64,000 nucleotides of DNA from Kosakonia radicincitans DSM 16656 (GTDB lineage: Bacteria > Pseudomonadota > Gammaproteobacteria > Enterobacterales > Enterobacteriaceae): positions 4,650,001 to 4,714,000 of the forward strand of contig NZ_CP018016.1 in the NCBI RefSeq assembly GCF_000280495.2, read 5' to 3'. Below, piece by piece: positions 9,036 through 17,886 of this stretch. Position numbers and translations under genes: made by a program. Position 1 is the stretch's first letter. Every line of letters begins with the position of its first letter. The notes under the pieces were generated by a model. It saw nothing but the letters and a program-made list of their open reading frames with translations. It searched no databases and had not been told where the DNA came from.

Positions 9036-11018
9036 TTAGCGGCTCTGCTTTCTCAGCAAATAGATAAAGTACGGCGCGCCGATAAACGTCGACAGCAATC
9101 CCGCCGGGATCTGGAACGGAAACATCAGCATCCGCCCGCACCAGTCAGCAAACACCAGCAATATTCCCCCGACCAGCGCCGAAATAACAATATGCGGCAT
9201 CGTACGACGGAACCCCATCATCCGCGCAATATGCGGCGCCATCAGCCCCACAAAGCTCAACGGACCGATGGTCATGGTCGCGGTAGCTGTCAATGCCGCA
9301 GCCAGCAACAACAGCGCGATGCGTGAAGATGTCAGCGCCAGGCCAACCGCACGCGCCGTATCGCCGCCGAGCGGTAAAATCATCAGCCAGCGACGGCAAA
9401 ACGGTGTCAATGCCAGCAGGATCACCATCATCACGCCACTACGCAGCACCAGCTCGCCCGAGGCGTTATACGTACTGCCGGAAATCCACGTCAGGATCGC
9501 CGCCATACGCGGATCCCCGCTGGCCTGCAGCATCATCAGCAACATAGTGAAGGCGGTACTGAGCGCCATCCCCGCCAGCAGCATGCGGTGCGGCGAGAAT
9601 CCGCCGCGCCCGGCAGCGATCATAATGATCAGCAGCGTCAGCGCCGCGCCAAGGCTCCCGGCGGGCATCAGCCAGCCAAACGCGTTGCCGGGCACGAAGA
9701 ACAACATCAGTACCACGCCAAAGGCGGCGCCAGAGCTGATCCCCAGCACTTCCGGGCTGGCCATCGGGTTACCGGTCAGACGTTGAATGATGCAACCCGC
9801 GACAGCCAGCATCACCCCGGCGGTCAGCGCGGCAACAATGCGCGGCCAGCGCCACGGCAGCAACTCCTGCAACAGCGTGCCGCTGGCCCAGTGCCAGCCC
9901 TGCGCATCGCGGCCAAAAGCCAGCGCGGCCCACATCGCCAGCAACAGCACTACCAGCCCGCCCAGCACAAACCACGGCACCTGCTGACGTTCAGCCGCGA
10001 CATTGTCCCCGGCATCCATGGCGGGGGTATTCATACTCCGCAGACGCGGCAACAGCCACAGCAGCAACGGAGCGCCAATCAGCGCGGTGATCGAACCGGT
10101 GGAGACTTCCATCCACACCCGCGTCAACCACCAGATGATCTGGTCGGAGAGCCAGAGGATCAGCGCGCCAATCAGCGGCGCTAACAGCAGACGCGCCAGC
10201 AGACGACGTGCGCCAAGCATTTTTGCCAGTAGCGGCGCGAACAGGCCGATAAATCCGATGATCCCCACCGCATTCACCAGCAACGCACTCAGGACAACCG
10301 CCAGCGTCAGCGCGGCCAGGCGCGCCATCGACAGTGCAAGCCCCAGATTGCGCGCAACGCCATCATCCAGCCCCATCAGCGTGAGCGGGCGCAGCAACAG
10401 CAACGTCAGCACGGCGCAGCCAGCTAGCTGCGGCCACAAACGTTGCACCACGCTCCAGTCGGTTTGCGTCAGCGTTCCGGTGCTCCACAAAAACATGCTT
10501 TGCAATTGATCGTGGTGAAACAGCACCAGCAACTGGTTGATCGCGCCGCAATAGAGGCTGACCACCAGACCGGCGAGGATCAGCGTCACCGGCGACAACC
10601 GTTTTCCCCACGCCACACCAAATACCAGCGCGCCAACGGCGCCTGCGCCGATCAACGCCGCAAACTGCGAGGCCAGCACGCCTGGAATTGTCCACAGCGT
10701 GGTAATCGTGATGCCCAACTGCGCGCCGGTCGCCACGCCCAGCGTGGTCGGTTCGGCCAGCGGGTTACGCAATACCTGCTGGAACAACACGCCAACCAGC
10801 CCAAGCCCCGCGCCTACCAGCAGCGAGACGGCCAGACGCGGCAACAGGCTGTAATGGAACAGCATCTGATCGATCAGATTCATATCCGGCGCACGAAACG
10901 CCTGCCCCCACTGCACGCACGGCAGTGCAACGTTTAAGTTGCTCCAGGTCAGCCAGGCGGCGGCGACAAACAGCAACGCCAGCAAGAAGGCAGGGAAACG
11001 TGCAATACTCTGACTCAT
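9036..11018 (-). CDS. fhuB: Ferrichrome ABC transporter permease (fused dimer)
   Basis: An inner-membrane permease for hydroxamate siderophores, working with FhuC (ATPase) and FhuD (binding protein). At 660 residues it equals E. coli FhuB. Its two halves (about 1-330 and 331-660) are homologous FecCD-type domains, each with about ten membrane spans. Each half repeats signatures such as GxxFQxxxRNPLAEPTTLGV / GCIIQRLTGNPMASPEVLGI and GLFAPLLAKMLGARR / GLMAPHIARMMGFRR, the ATPase-contact loops. It is last in the fhuACDB operon and its ATG overlaps the fhuD stop (ATGA). Confidence 0.97.
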   Translation of the reverse strand: MSQSIARFPAFLLALLFVAAAWLTWSNLNVALPCVQWGQAFRAPDMNLIDQMLFHYSLLPRLAVSLLVGAGLGLVGVLFQQVLRNPLAEPTTLGVATGAQLGITITTLWTIPGVLASQFAALIGAGAVGALVFGVAWGKRLSPVTLILAGLVVSLYCGAINQLLVLFHHDQLQSMFLWSTGTLTQTDWSVVQRLWPQLAGCAVLTLLLLRPLTLMGLDDGVARNLGLALSMARLAALTLAVVLSALLVNAVGIIGFIGLFAPLLAKMLGARRLLARLLLAPLIGALILWLSDQIIWWLTRVWMEVSTGSITALIGAPLLLWLLPRLRSMNTPAMDAGDNVAAERQQVPWFVLGGLVVLLLAMWAALAFGRDAQGWHWASGTLLQELLPWRWPRIVAALTAGVMLAVAGCIIQRLTGNPMASPEVLGISSGAAFGVVLMLFFVPGNAFGWLMPAGSLGAALTLLIIMIAAGRGGFSPHRMLLAGMALSTAFTMLLMMLQASGDPRMAAILTWISGSTYNASGELVLRSGVMMVILLALTPFCRRWLMILPLGGDTARAVGLALTSSRIALLLLAAALTATATMTIGPLSFVGLMAPHIARMMGFRRTMPHIVISALVGGILLVFADWCGRMLMFPFQIPAGLLSTFIGAPYFIYLLRKQSR

Positions 11019-11905
11019 GTCCGGCCTCCCAGCGCGTTATCCAGCACGCGGGTGAAGTGCATCGCCGACAGTGTCGCGCCATAGAACCAGACTGCCGGAA
11101 CGCGCTGGAATCGGCCAGACCGGACAAACGGCATCGCCTGCCACAGCGGCGTCGCCATCAGCTTGCGCATATCCTGCTCATTACCGTGATCGAAACAGAG
11201 CACATCCACATCTTTGTACGCTGCCAGCCTGTCGATACCGACCGTCACGCTGCCCCAGAAGGTGGTTTCCCCCTGCCAGGCATTGCGCACACCCAGTTGA
11301 TCGAGCACCGCCTGGAACAGGCAGTTCTCGGCAAACACCAGCACATGGCGCGGATCGAGCAGGGTAATCATCAATAACGGACGATCGCCGCGCCGGGCGA
11401 AATGCGGTTTTGTCCCATCAATTAACGCATCAAACTGATCGAGATGTTTTTTGGCTGCGGCTTCCCGATTCAGCATTTGCGCCATTTCGTTCAGCGAACG
11501 TCGGGCCAGCGCCAGCGGTTGTTTACCGTCGCTGAAAGTAAAACCGCGCCCCGGTGCGATCTTCGCCAGTTTGGCCTCATCCGGGCCGTAACCCGCCGAC
11601 CAGACCAGCAGCGAGGGTTTCATCTGCGTGAGTAATTCGAGGTTCGGTTCGGTACGCAAACCAACGTCAATTACCGAAGCGGGCAGCGACGGTTCGTTAA
11701 CCCAGATGTTGTAATTATGTACATCGGCAACGCCATACGGCGTAATGCCCAGCGCCAACAGCAGTTCCACAGGCAGCCATTCCAGCGCCACAATACGGTA
11801 CGGATCAACGGTTGCCGCGCGAGCGCTGCGTAGATGCCACAGCAGCGGAGAAAGCGCCATCGCCGTCAGTAAGCGACGACGGCTAATCGAGTGTAGATCG
11901 GCCAT
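11015..11905 (-). CDS. fhuD: Ferrichrome-binding periplasmic protein
   Basis: Binds ferric hydroxamates in the periplasm and passes them to FhuBC. The 296-residue precursor begins with a twin-arginine type signal (SRRRLLT then a hydrophobic stretch, ending near ARA), consistent with Tat export of E. coli FhuD. Conserved class III binding-protein features include RIVALEWLPVELLLALGI, the siderophore-contacting region GLRTEPNLELL and the C-terminal AVWFYGATLSAMHF. Its ATG overlaps the fhuC stop (TGATG), and its stop overlaps fhuB, so translation through the operon is coupled. Confidence 0.97.
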   Translation of the reverse strand: MADLHSISRRRLLTAMALSPLLWHLRSARAATVDPYRIVALEWLPVELLLALGITPYGVADVHNYNIWVNEPSLPASVIDVGLRTEPNLELLTQMKPSLLVWSAGYGPDEAKLAKIAPGRGFTFSDGKQPLALARRSLNEMAQMLNREAAAKKHLDQFDALIDGTKPHFARRGDRPLLMITLLDPRHVLVFAENCLFQAVLDQLGVRNAWQGETTFWGSVTVGIDRLAAYKDVDVLCFDHGNEQDMRKLMATPLWQAMPFVRSGRFQRVPAVWFYGATLSAMHFTRVLDNALGGRT

Positions 11906-12702
11906 CAGTAGACAAAACTCACCGGCGCCGCACCCGCCGGATGCGGCAGGATCCCCATCGGGATACCGTAAATATGTTCAAGCGTATCAGCACGCATCAG
12001 CGCGTCCGGTGTGCCTTCGGCGATCATTTCACCGCCGCGCAGCGCCACCAGATAGTCGCAATAACGCGCCGCCATATTGATATCGTGCAGCACGGCAATC
12101 ACCGTCAGCCCGCGTTGCTGGCTTAAGCGATGCACCAGCGCCAGCACATCAACCTGATGCGCGATATCCAGCGCCGAGGTCGGTTCATCCAGCAACAGGC
12201 AGCGGCTGTCCTGCGCCACAAGCATCGCAATCCACGCCCGCTGACGCTCGCCGCCGGAGAGACTATCCACCAGCCGGTGCGCCAGCGGCTTTAGCCCGAC
12301 CAGCGCTATCGCTTCTTCCACTTTTTCTCTGTCGGCCACGCCAAAACGCCCCAGCGCACCGTGCCACGGGTAGCGGCCAATCGCCACCAGCTCACGCACC
12401 GTCATCCCTTCCGCCTGCGGCAACTGCTGCGGCAGATAAGCCACTTTGCGGGCAAACGCCTTGCTGTTCCAGCTCTCCAGCGGCTGCCCGTCGAGCAGAA
12501 TATCGCCCGCAGAAGGCGGCTGATGACGGCCGAGCATTTTCAGCAATGTGGATTTGCCCGAGCCATTATGGCCAATCAGGCCAGTGACTTTCCCCACCGG
12601 GAATGTCAGGGAGAGAGGCTGCAGCAGCGTACGTCCCGGCACGCTAAAAGTAACATCGGTCAGTTGAAAGGTTGTATCGGGAAGCGCTCTGTTTTCCTGC
12701 AT
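11905..12702 (-). CDS. fhuC: Ferrichrome ABC transporter ATP-binding protein
   Basis: The ATPase that powers FhuBD uptake of ferric hydroxamates. The ATG at 12702 gives 265 residues, the E. coli length; another ATG three codons upstream (12711) is possible, and the longer open frame extends into the fhuA end. Walker A is GHNGSGKST, the ABC signature LSGGERQR, Walker B CLLLDEPTSALD and the switch histidine VLHDIN. It follows fhuA by 47 bases and overlaps fhuD. The C-terminal HPAGAAPVSFVY tail is typical of the family. Confidence 0.95.
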   Translation of the reverse strand: MQENRALPDTTFQLTDVTFSVPGRTLLQPLSLTFPVGKVTGLIGHNGSGKSTLLKMLGRHQPPSAGDILLDGQPLESWNSKAFARKVAYLPQQLPQAEGMTVRELVAIGRYPWHGALGRFGVADREKVEEAIALVGLKPLAHRLVDSLSGGERQRAWIAMLVAQDSRCLLLDEPTSALDIAHQVDVLALVHRLSQQRGLTVIAVLHDINMAARYCDYLVALRGGEMIAEGTPDALMRADTLEHIYGIPMGILPHPAGAAPVSFVY

Positions 12703-12749
12703 GATTGCCATCTTATAAAAGGGCGCGGCGAACCGTGCCCGAAGAGAGA

Positions 12750-15002
12750 TTAGAAGCGGAAGGTTGCGGTCGCCACCACCTGACGTTCTGCGCCCCAGAA
12801 GCAGCCGTACGTGTTGAAGCAACTGGCAACGTATTCACGATCGAGCAAGTTATTCACGTGAAGCGCGACGTTGGAACCCGCCAGGCCAACACGCGCCAGA
12901 TCGTAACGCACCAGCGCATCGACAACCGTGTAGCTGCCCACCTTAAAGGAGTTCGCCGGATCGCCATAGCTTGAACCGGTGAGACGTGCGCCGGTGCCTA
13001 ATGTCAGACCAGACAAAGCTCCGTCGTAGAAGGTGTAGTCGCCCCACAGTGACGCCATATGTTTAGGCACTTGCGCCGGAGTGTTGCCTTTGTAGTTGGT
13101 ATCAGTGGTGTATTCAGCCTGGGTATAGGTATACGAACTCACCACGTTGATATTCGCTGACAGCGCCGCTTTGGCTTCGATTTCCACGCCGCGCGCGCGA
13201 ATTTCACCGCCTTCAACAGACCAGAAAGAACCGTTTGGATCGGCCATCAGGTTGTTGCTCTTGGTGAGCTGATAGACGGCACCGGTCATGACAATCGGAC
13301 GATCTTTCGGGCTGTATTTCACGCCTGCTTCGTACTGCTTGCCTTTGGACGGTGCGAAAATAGCGCCGCTCGCCCCGGTGGTCGATGCCGGTTCAAACGA
13401 CTCGCTATAGCTAAAGTACGGCGTTACGCCATTGTCGAACAGGTAGTTAACACCGCCACGCCAGGTAAACTGCTTGTCGTCACGTTCCGCAGTGATATTG
13501 GTGGTGCGGTTGAATGCGCTCTGTTTAGCCCAGTCATAACGGCCGCCCAGCGTAACCAGCACCTTATCCCACTGCGCCTGATCCTGTGCGTAAAGGCCCG
13601 TTTGTTGCTGGCGGTTCAGGATCTGGTAAGCGCCAGAAGGCGTCGGGCGAGCACCGAAATCGAAATCACCGCGATCAAGATCGTAGATATCAGACGGAGC
13701 GACAGAGCCTGCATAGCCAAACCATGAATTAATGTCGTTACGCATACGCATGTAATCGACGCCGGTCAGCAGAATGTGATCCACTGAACCGGTAGTAAAT
13801 TTGCTTTGCAGTTGCGTATCGACGGAGAAGTTCTGCAACTTCTCGTGATCGATCACATACTGACGCGTCAGGTAATGGCCCCACTCAGATTGCGCAATGC
13901 CTGCACATGGGCTGCTCGCCGGAGCGCTTGAATAGAGCGGATCAGAACACATTCCATAACCGTAAACGCTGTTTTGCGACGTTTTGTTCTCGGCGTAACG
14001 CATGTTCTGGCGCACGGTGAAGGTGTCATCGAATGCATGTTCGAAGCTATAACCCACCATTTTCTGGTTACGGGAATAGGTGTTGTTCTTCGCGCCTTCG
14101 TTGAAGTCAGTCGGCAGACGCGAACCATTCGGCAGCGGTTGAACCGTTCCCTCTTTCGGCAACCAGCCGTAATAGCCGGTTTCCGGCTCGTTCTGGAAGT
14201 AAGAGAGGAACGTGAAATTCGTTTTGTCATCCGGGCGCCAGGTAAAGGATGGCGCAACGGTGTAGCGCTGCTCTTTTTTGTCTTCCTGCTGTGCATTCGC
14301 CGAACGCGCAAGACCGGTTAAGCGATAAGAGAATACGCCGTCATCATCCAGCGCATCGCTGAAATCAAACCCGGTCTGGAACAGGTTGTCTGTGCCTGCC
14401 TTGAACTGTATTTCATACAGTGGCGTGGTGGTTGGGCGCTTGCTGACCATATTCAACAGGCCGCCGGGGCTGCTTTTTCCGTAGAGCACCGAGGTTGGGC
14501 CGCGCAGGATTTCGGCGCGCTCAATCATGTAAGGATCAATTACCGCGTCATTGTAGAAGTTGCCCTGCATCTTCAGACCGTCGAGGTAGTTGTTCTGGCT
14601 CTGACCATCCGCGGCGAAACCACGAATAATCAGGTAGTCGTAGGTGTTGGATGCACCACGCGTCCCCACCGCAACGCCCGGTGTATAGCTGAGGGCTTCT
14701 TTTACGGATTTCGGCTGATGCAGCGCGATCTCTTCGCTGGTCACCACGGAAATAGACTGGGGGGTTTTCTCCAGCGGCATATCCGTTTTGGTTGCTGTGG
14801 CGGTATGTTTCGCCGCGATGGTAGCCGCCGGACCCCACGCGTTTTCTTGCGCAGCTGGCGCTGTGGTTACGGTGATGGTTTCTTCATTCTGGGTTGTTGC
14901 AGCCTGTGCATAAACAGACATGCCGCTAACCGCTGTGGCTACTACAACTGCGATTTTACGCAGCGTAGTGTTGACTGGCTGAGCAGTTTTTGGACGCGCC
15001 AT
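12750..15002 (-). CDS. fhuA: Ferrichrome outer-membrane receptor FhuA
   Basis: A TonB-dependent 22-strand beta-barrel importing ferrichrome, and in E. coli the receptor for phages T1, T5 and phi80 and for colicin M. It has 750 residues (E. coli 747). The signal peptide ends near AQA; a TonB box is visible as EETITVTTA (about 41-49). The plug domain follows (KSVKEALSYTPGV, IIRGF, ERAEILRGPTSVLYG) and the protein ends in the barrel signature phenylalanine (VATATFRF). It is first in fhuACDB; a Fur box lies 35-53 bases upstream of the ATG. The external loops differ from E. coli, as expected for phage-selected regions. Confidence 0.97.
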   Translation of the reverse strand: MARPKTAQPVNTTLRKIAVVVATAVSGMSVYAQAATTQNEETITVTTAPAAQENAWGPAATIAAKHTATATKTDMPLEKTPQSISVVTSEEIALHQPKSVKEALSYTPGVAVGTRGASNTYDYLIIRGFAADGQSQNNYLDGLKMQGNFYNDAVIDPYMIERAEILRGPTSVLYGKSSPGGLLNMVSKRPTTTPLYEIQFKAGTDNLFQTGFDFSDALDDDGVFSYRLTGLARSANAQQEDKKEQRYTVAPSFTWRPDDKTNFTFLSYFQNEPETGYYGWLPKEGTVQPLPNGSRLPTDFNEGAKNNTYSRNQKMVGYSFEHAFDDTFTVRQNMRYAENKTSQNSVYGYGMCSDPLYSSAPASSPCAGIAQSEWGHYLTRQYVIDHEKLQNFSVDTQLQSKFTTGSVDHILLTGVDYMRMRNDINSWFGYAGSVAPSDIYDLDRGDFDFGARPTPSGAYQILNRQQQTGLYAQDQAQWDKVLVTLGGRYDWAKQSAFNRTTNITAERDDKQFTWRGGVNYLFDNGVTPYFSYSESFEPASTTGASGAIFAPSKGKQYEAGVKYSPKDRPIVMTGAVYQLTKSNNLMADPNGSFWSVEGGEIRARGVEIEAKAALSANINVVSSYTYTQAEYTTDTNYKGNTPAQVPKHMASLWGDYTFYDGALSGLTLGTGARLTGSSYGDPANSFKVGSYTVVDALVRYDLARVGLAGSNVALHVNNLLDREYVASCFNTYGCFWGAERQVVATATFRF

Positions 15003-15036
15003 TGGTTTATCTCTGAATCAATGAGTGAACGATAAC

Positions 15037-15055
15037 GTAAACGATAATTATTATT
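15037..15055. promoter_or_regulatory. Fur box upstream of fhuA
   Basis: The 19-base window matches the Fur consensus at about 14 of 19 positions; the right 13 bases, beginning GATAATTATTAT, match 11 of 13. Fur-Fe(II) repression of fhuACDB is established in E. coli. The site sits just before the fhuA start. Confidence 0.75.
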
Positions 15056-15201
15056 ATGACCGCAGCATAATATGCGAAGCGTTGTACGCATAGCAAGCAG
15101 TAAGCCGCGCGAGAGCGCCTGAGGGATTAAGAAATAACCAGATAAAAAACGTGGGGTTAAAAGGTGTTTAAGAGGTCGTTATCTGAATGTTTGCGATAGC
15201 G

Positions 15202-15239
15202 AAAAAAAGAAAAAACCCCGGCTTTGCGACCGGGGTTTT
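15202..15239 (-). terminator. Rho-independent terminator of mrcB
   Basis: AACCCCGG (15214-15221) pairs with CCGGGGTT (15230-15237). On the minus strand the stem is followed by a long T-rich run, directly after the mrcB stop, separating it from the fhu promoter. Confidence 0.9.
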
Positions 15240-15244
15240 CAGGG

Positions 15245-17776
15245 TTAATTACTGCCAAACATCTCTTTGATCCAACCTGCGACGCCATCGCTTTTCTGCT
15301 CTTGCTGTGGCTGTTGCTGAGGTTGCTGTTGTTGCGGCTGCTGCTGCGGCTGCGTTGACTGATCAAACGGGTTGCCGGTTTGCGGCTGCACCTGATTCTG
15401 CTGGCACAGCGTTTCCGGGCTGGTTGTCCAGACCGGCAGTGAACGCGAACCGCCACCGCCGCAGACAAAGTTGCCCATGTCGTCGACGCCCATTGTGGTG
15501 ATGTCTTCCGGCGGCGTCAGATCCAGCGGGATCGGCGACTGGTTTTCCAGATAACGCTGATAAATCGCCATCGCGCCGCTTGCACCATACAGCTTCGTCG
15601 GCTGGTTATTATCGCGCCCCACCCAGGTGATGGTCACTTCACGCCCGTCGATACCGGCAAACCAGGTATCGACGTTATTATTAGTAGTACCGGTTTTCCC
15701 GGCCAGATGCAGACCCGGATATTTCGCGCCCAACTGACGGCCCGTACCGCGCTGAACCACCTGTTGCATGGTCCACAGCGTCATGTACGCCGCCTGCGCC
15801 GGCACCGCACGTTCGGCCTGCGGGAAGCTCTGATACAGCACCGTACCGTCTTCAGCAATCACTGAACGCAGTGCGGAAAGCTGCGCGCGGTTACCGCCGC
15901 TGGCGATAGTCTGGAACGCCTGCGCCACTTCAATCGGCGTCAGGTTCAGCGCACCGAGCAGCATTGACGGCATGCCGGTGAGCTGATCTTTTGGCGCGCC
16001 CAGTTTCAGCCAGGTATCCGTTACCGCAGGCAGACCAACCGCCATCCCGAGATTAACCGTCGGCACGTTCATCGAACGTGTCAGCGCATCCACCAGCATA
16101 ACCTGACCGCTGAAACGGCGATCATCGTTCTGTGGCGCCCAGACCTGGCCGTTCGACAACCGCAAAGAGATCGGCGCATCGGCAATCCAGGTATTGAGAC
16201 GATACACATTTGGCTGGCTCAGCGCCGTCAGATAGGTCGCCGGTTTCGCCAGCGAACCAATGGAACGGCGCGCCTGCATGGCGCGGTTATAGCCCGCGAA
16301 CTGCGGCGTCGCGCCGCCAACCATGGCCCGAACCTCGCCGGTATAGCGGTCTACTACCACCATCGCCGTTTCAAGATCGCTCAGTTTGCGCTGCTTGATC
16401 AGCGCCGGAATACCTTCCACGGCAGCTTTTTCTGCCGCGTCCTGCGCGACAGAATCAAAGGTCGTGAAAATCTTCACGCCGGAGAGATCTTTCACTTTAT
16501 CGCCGAGTTTCGCCTGCAACTCCTGACGCACCATCTGCATAAACGCCGGCTGCGGTGAAATCACCCCACCGCGCGGCTGTACGCCCAGCGGACGGGCACT
16601 CAGCATGTCATACAGTTCCTGATCGATGACGTTTTGCTGTTGCAACAGACGTAACACCAGGTTACGGCGCTCCAGTGCCAGTTTCGGGTTGCGCCACGGG
16701 TTATAAACCGACGCCCCTTTCACCATTCCCACCAGCAACGCCTGCTGATCGAGGCTCAGCTCCTCCACCGGACGGCCAAAATAGTAGAGGCTCGCCAGCG
16801 GGAAACCGCGGATCTCGTTGTCGCCGCTCTGACCGAGGTAAACCTCGTTCATATACAGTTCAAGAATACGATCCTTGCTGTAACGGGCATCCATAATCAG
16901 CGCCATATAGGCTTCGTTGGCTTTACGCCAGTACGACCGTTCGCTGCTCAGGAACAGGTTCTTCACCAACTGCTGCGTCAGCGTACTTGCCCCCTGCACC
17001 GTGCGTCCGGCGGTCAGGTTTGCCAGCACCGCACGGCCAATGGAGTAGAAGCTGATACCGTCATGTTCATAGAAATGACGGTCTTCGGTTGCCAGCAGCG
17101 TATCAACCAGCAGATCCGGGAAACCGTTACGCGGCACGAACAGACGCTGCTCGCCGTTCGGCGAAGAGAGCATAGTGATGAGACGCGGATCGAGACGGAA
17201 GAAACCGAACTGGCGATTGCTGTCCATGTTCTCAATGGTTTCCAGACGATCGCCATCAAAGGTTAGACGCGCGCGCACCTGCCCCTCTTTGCTGTCCGGG
17301 AAATCAAATGGACGGCGGATCATCTCAATGCTTTTCGCCTGCACGGTAAACTCGCCGGGACGCGTCATCTTCGTCACCTGGCGGTACTGCGTGGCTTCCA
17401 GCAGTTTTACCATTTCGTTTTTGCTGATCGCCATATCCGGCTCAAGGTTGACCATGCGGCCATAAACCGCAGCCGGCAACTGCCAGACTTTGCCATCGAT
17501 ACGGGCGCGGATTTTTTGATCCAGATAAACGCCATAAATGGCGCACAGCACGGCTAAAACGATGAAAATTTTCAATAGCAGCCAGAACCAACCGCGTTTG
17601 CCGCGTGGCTTCCCGCCTTTGCCTTTACCTTTTTTCGGCATCGGTTCTTCATCCTCATCATCATCGTCGTAATCGTCGTACTCCTCTTCCCGGAGTCGGC
17701 GACGACTGATTTTTTCTTTCACCGGACGCACAGGTTTCCCCTTACGTCCAATTGGCTCGCGGTCATTCCCCGCCAT
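15245..17776 (-). CDS. mrcB: Penicillin-binding protein 1b (bifunctional)
   Basis: Polymerises and cross-links peptidoglycan at the inner membrane. It has 843 residues (E. coli 844). A charged cytoplasmic tail (acidic run at 31-45, basic run at 48-62) precedes one membrane helix (about 64-87). A UB2H domain for LpoB binding follows, then the GT51 transglycosylase with catalytic Glu in [14 protein letters not shown], then the transpeptidase with [10 protein letters not shown] (SxxK), SMN (SxN) and GKTGTTNN. The tail is Gln/Pro-rich with several PQQQPQQ units. Met46 (codon at 17641) matches the internal start used for the short gamma form in E. coli. Confidence 0.98.
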   Translation of the reverse strand: MAGNDREPIGRKGKPVRPVKEKISRRRLREEEYDDYDDDDEDEEPMPKKGKGKGGKPRGKRGWFWLLLKIFIVLAVLCAIYGVYLDQKIRARIDGKVWQLPAAVYGRMVNLEPDMAISKNEMVKLLEATQYRQVTKMTRPGEFTVQAKSIEMIRRPFDFPDSKEGQVRARLTFDGDRLETIENMDSNRQFGFFRLDPRLITMLSSPNGEQRLFVPRNGFPDLLVDTLLATEDRHFYEHDGISFYSIGRAVLANLTAGRTVQGASTLTQQLVKNLFLSSERSYWRKANEAYMALIMDARYSKDRILELYMNEVYLGQSGDNEIRGFPLASLYYFGRPVEELSLDQQALLVGMVKGASVYNPWRNPKLALERRNLVLRLLQQQNVIDQELYDMLSARPLGVQPRGGVISPQPAFMQMVRQELQAKLGDKVKDLSGVKIFTTFDSVAQDAAEKAAVEGIPALIKQRKLSDLETAMVVVDRYTGEVRAMVGGATPQFAGYNRAMQARRSIGSLAKPATYLTALSQPNVYRLNTWIADAPISLRLSNGQVWAPQNDDRRFSGQVMLVDALTRSMNVPTVNLGMAVGLPAVTDTWLKLGAPKDQLTGMPSMLLGALNLTPIEVAQAFQTIASGGNRAQLSALRSVIAEDGTVLYQSFPQAERAVPAQAAYMTLWTMQQVVQRGTGRQLGAKYPGLHLAGKTGTTNNNVDTWFAGIDGREVTITWVGRDNNQPTKLYGASGAMAIYQRYLENQSPIPLDLTPPEDITTMGVDDMGNFVCGGGGSRSLPVWTTSPETLCQQNQVQPQTGNPFDQSTQPQQQPQQQQPQQQPQQEQKSDGVAGWIKEMFGSN

Positions 17777-17886
17777 GCTTTACTCTCCGCAACATTCAGG
17801 CGCAAGGGCCTGATTCTCAGTTCTTTTGCCAACGGGCAGAAGAAGAAATCTCTCAATTTTTAGCGCACCGCGCTGCTCAGCCGGGT

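Noticed and set aside
10003..10509. Several 100-200 codon plus-strand frames opposite fhuB
   Set aside because: High-GC antisense shadows; fhuB matches its family across its full length.
15290..15370. CAG/GTT-rich low-complexity tract resembling a microsatellite
   Set aside because: It encodes the Gln/Pro-rich C-terminus of PBP1b, which E. coli shares.
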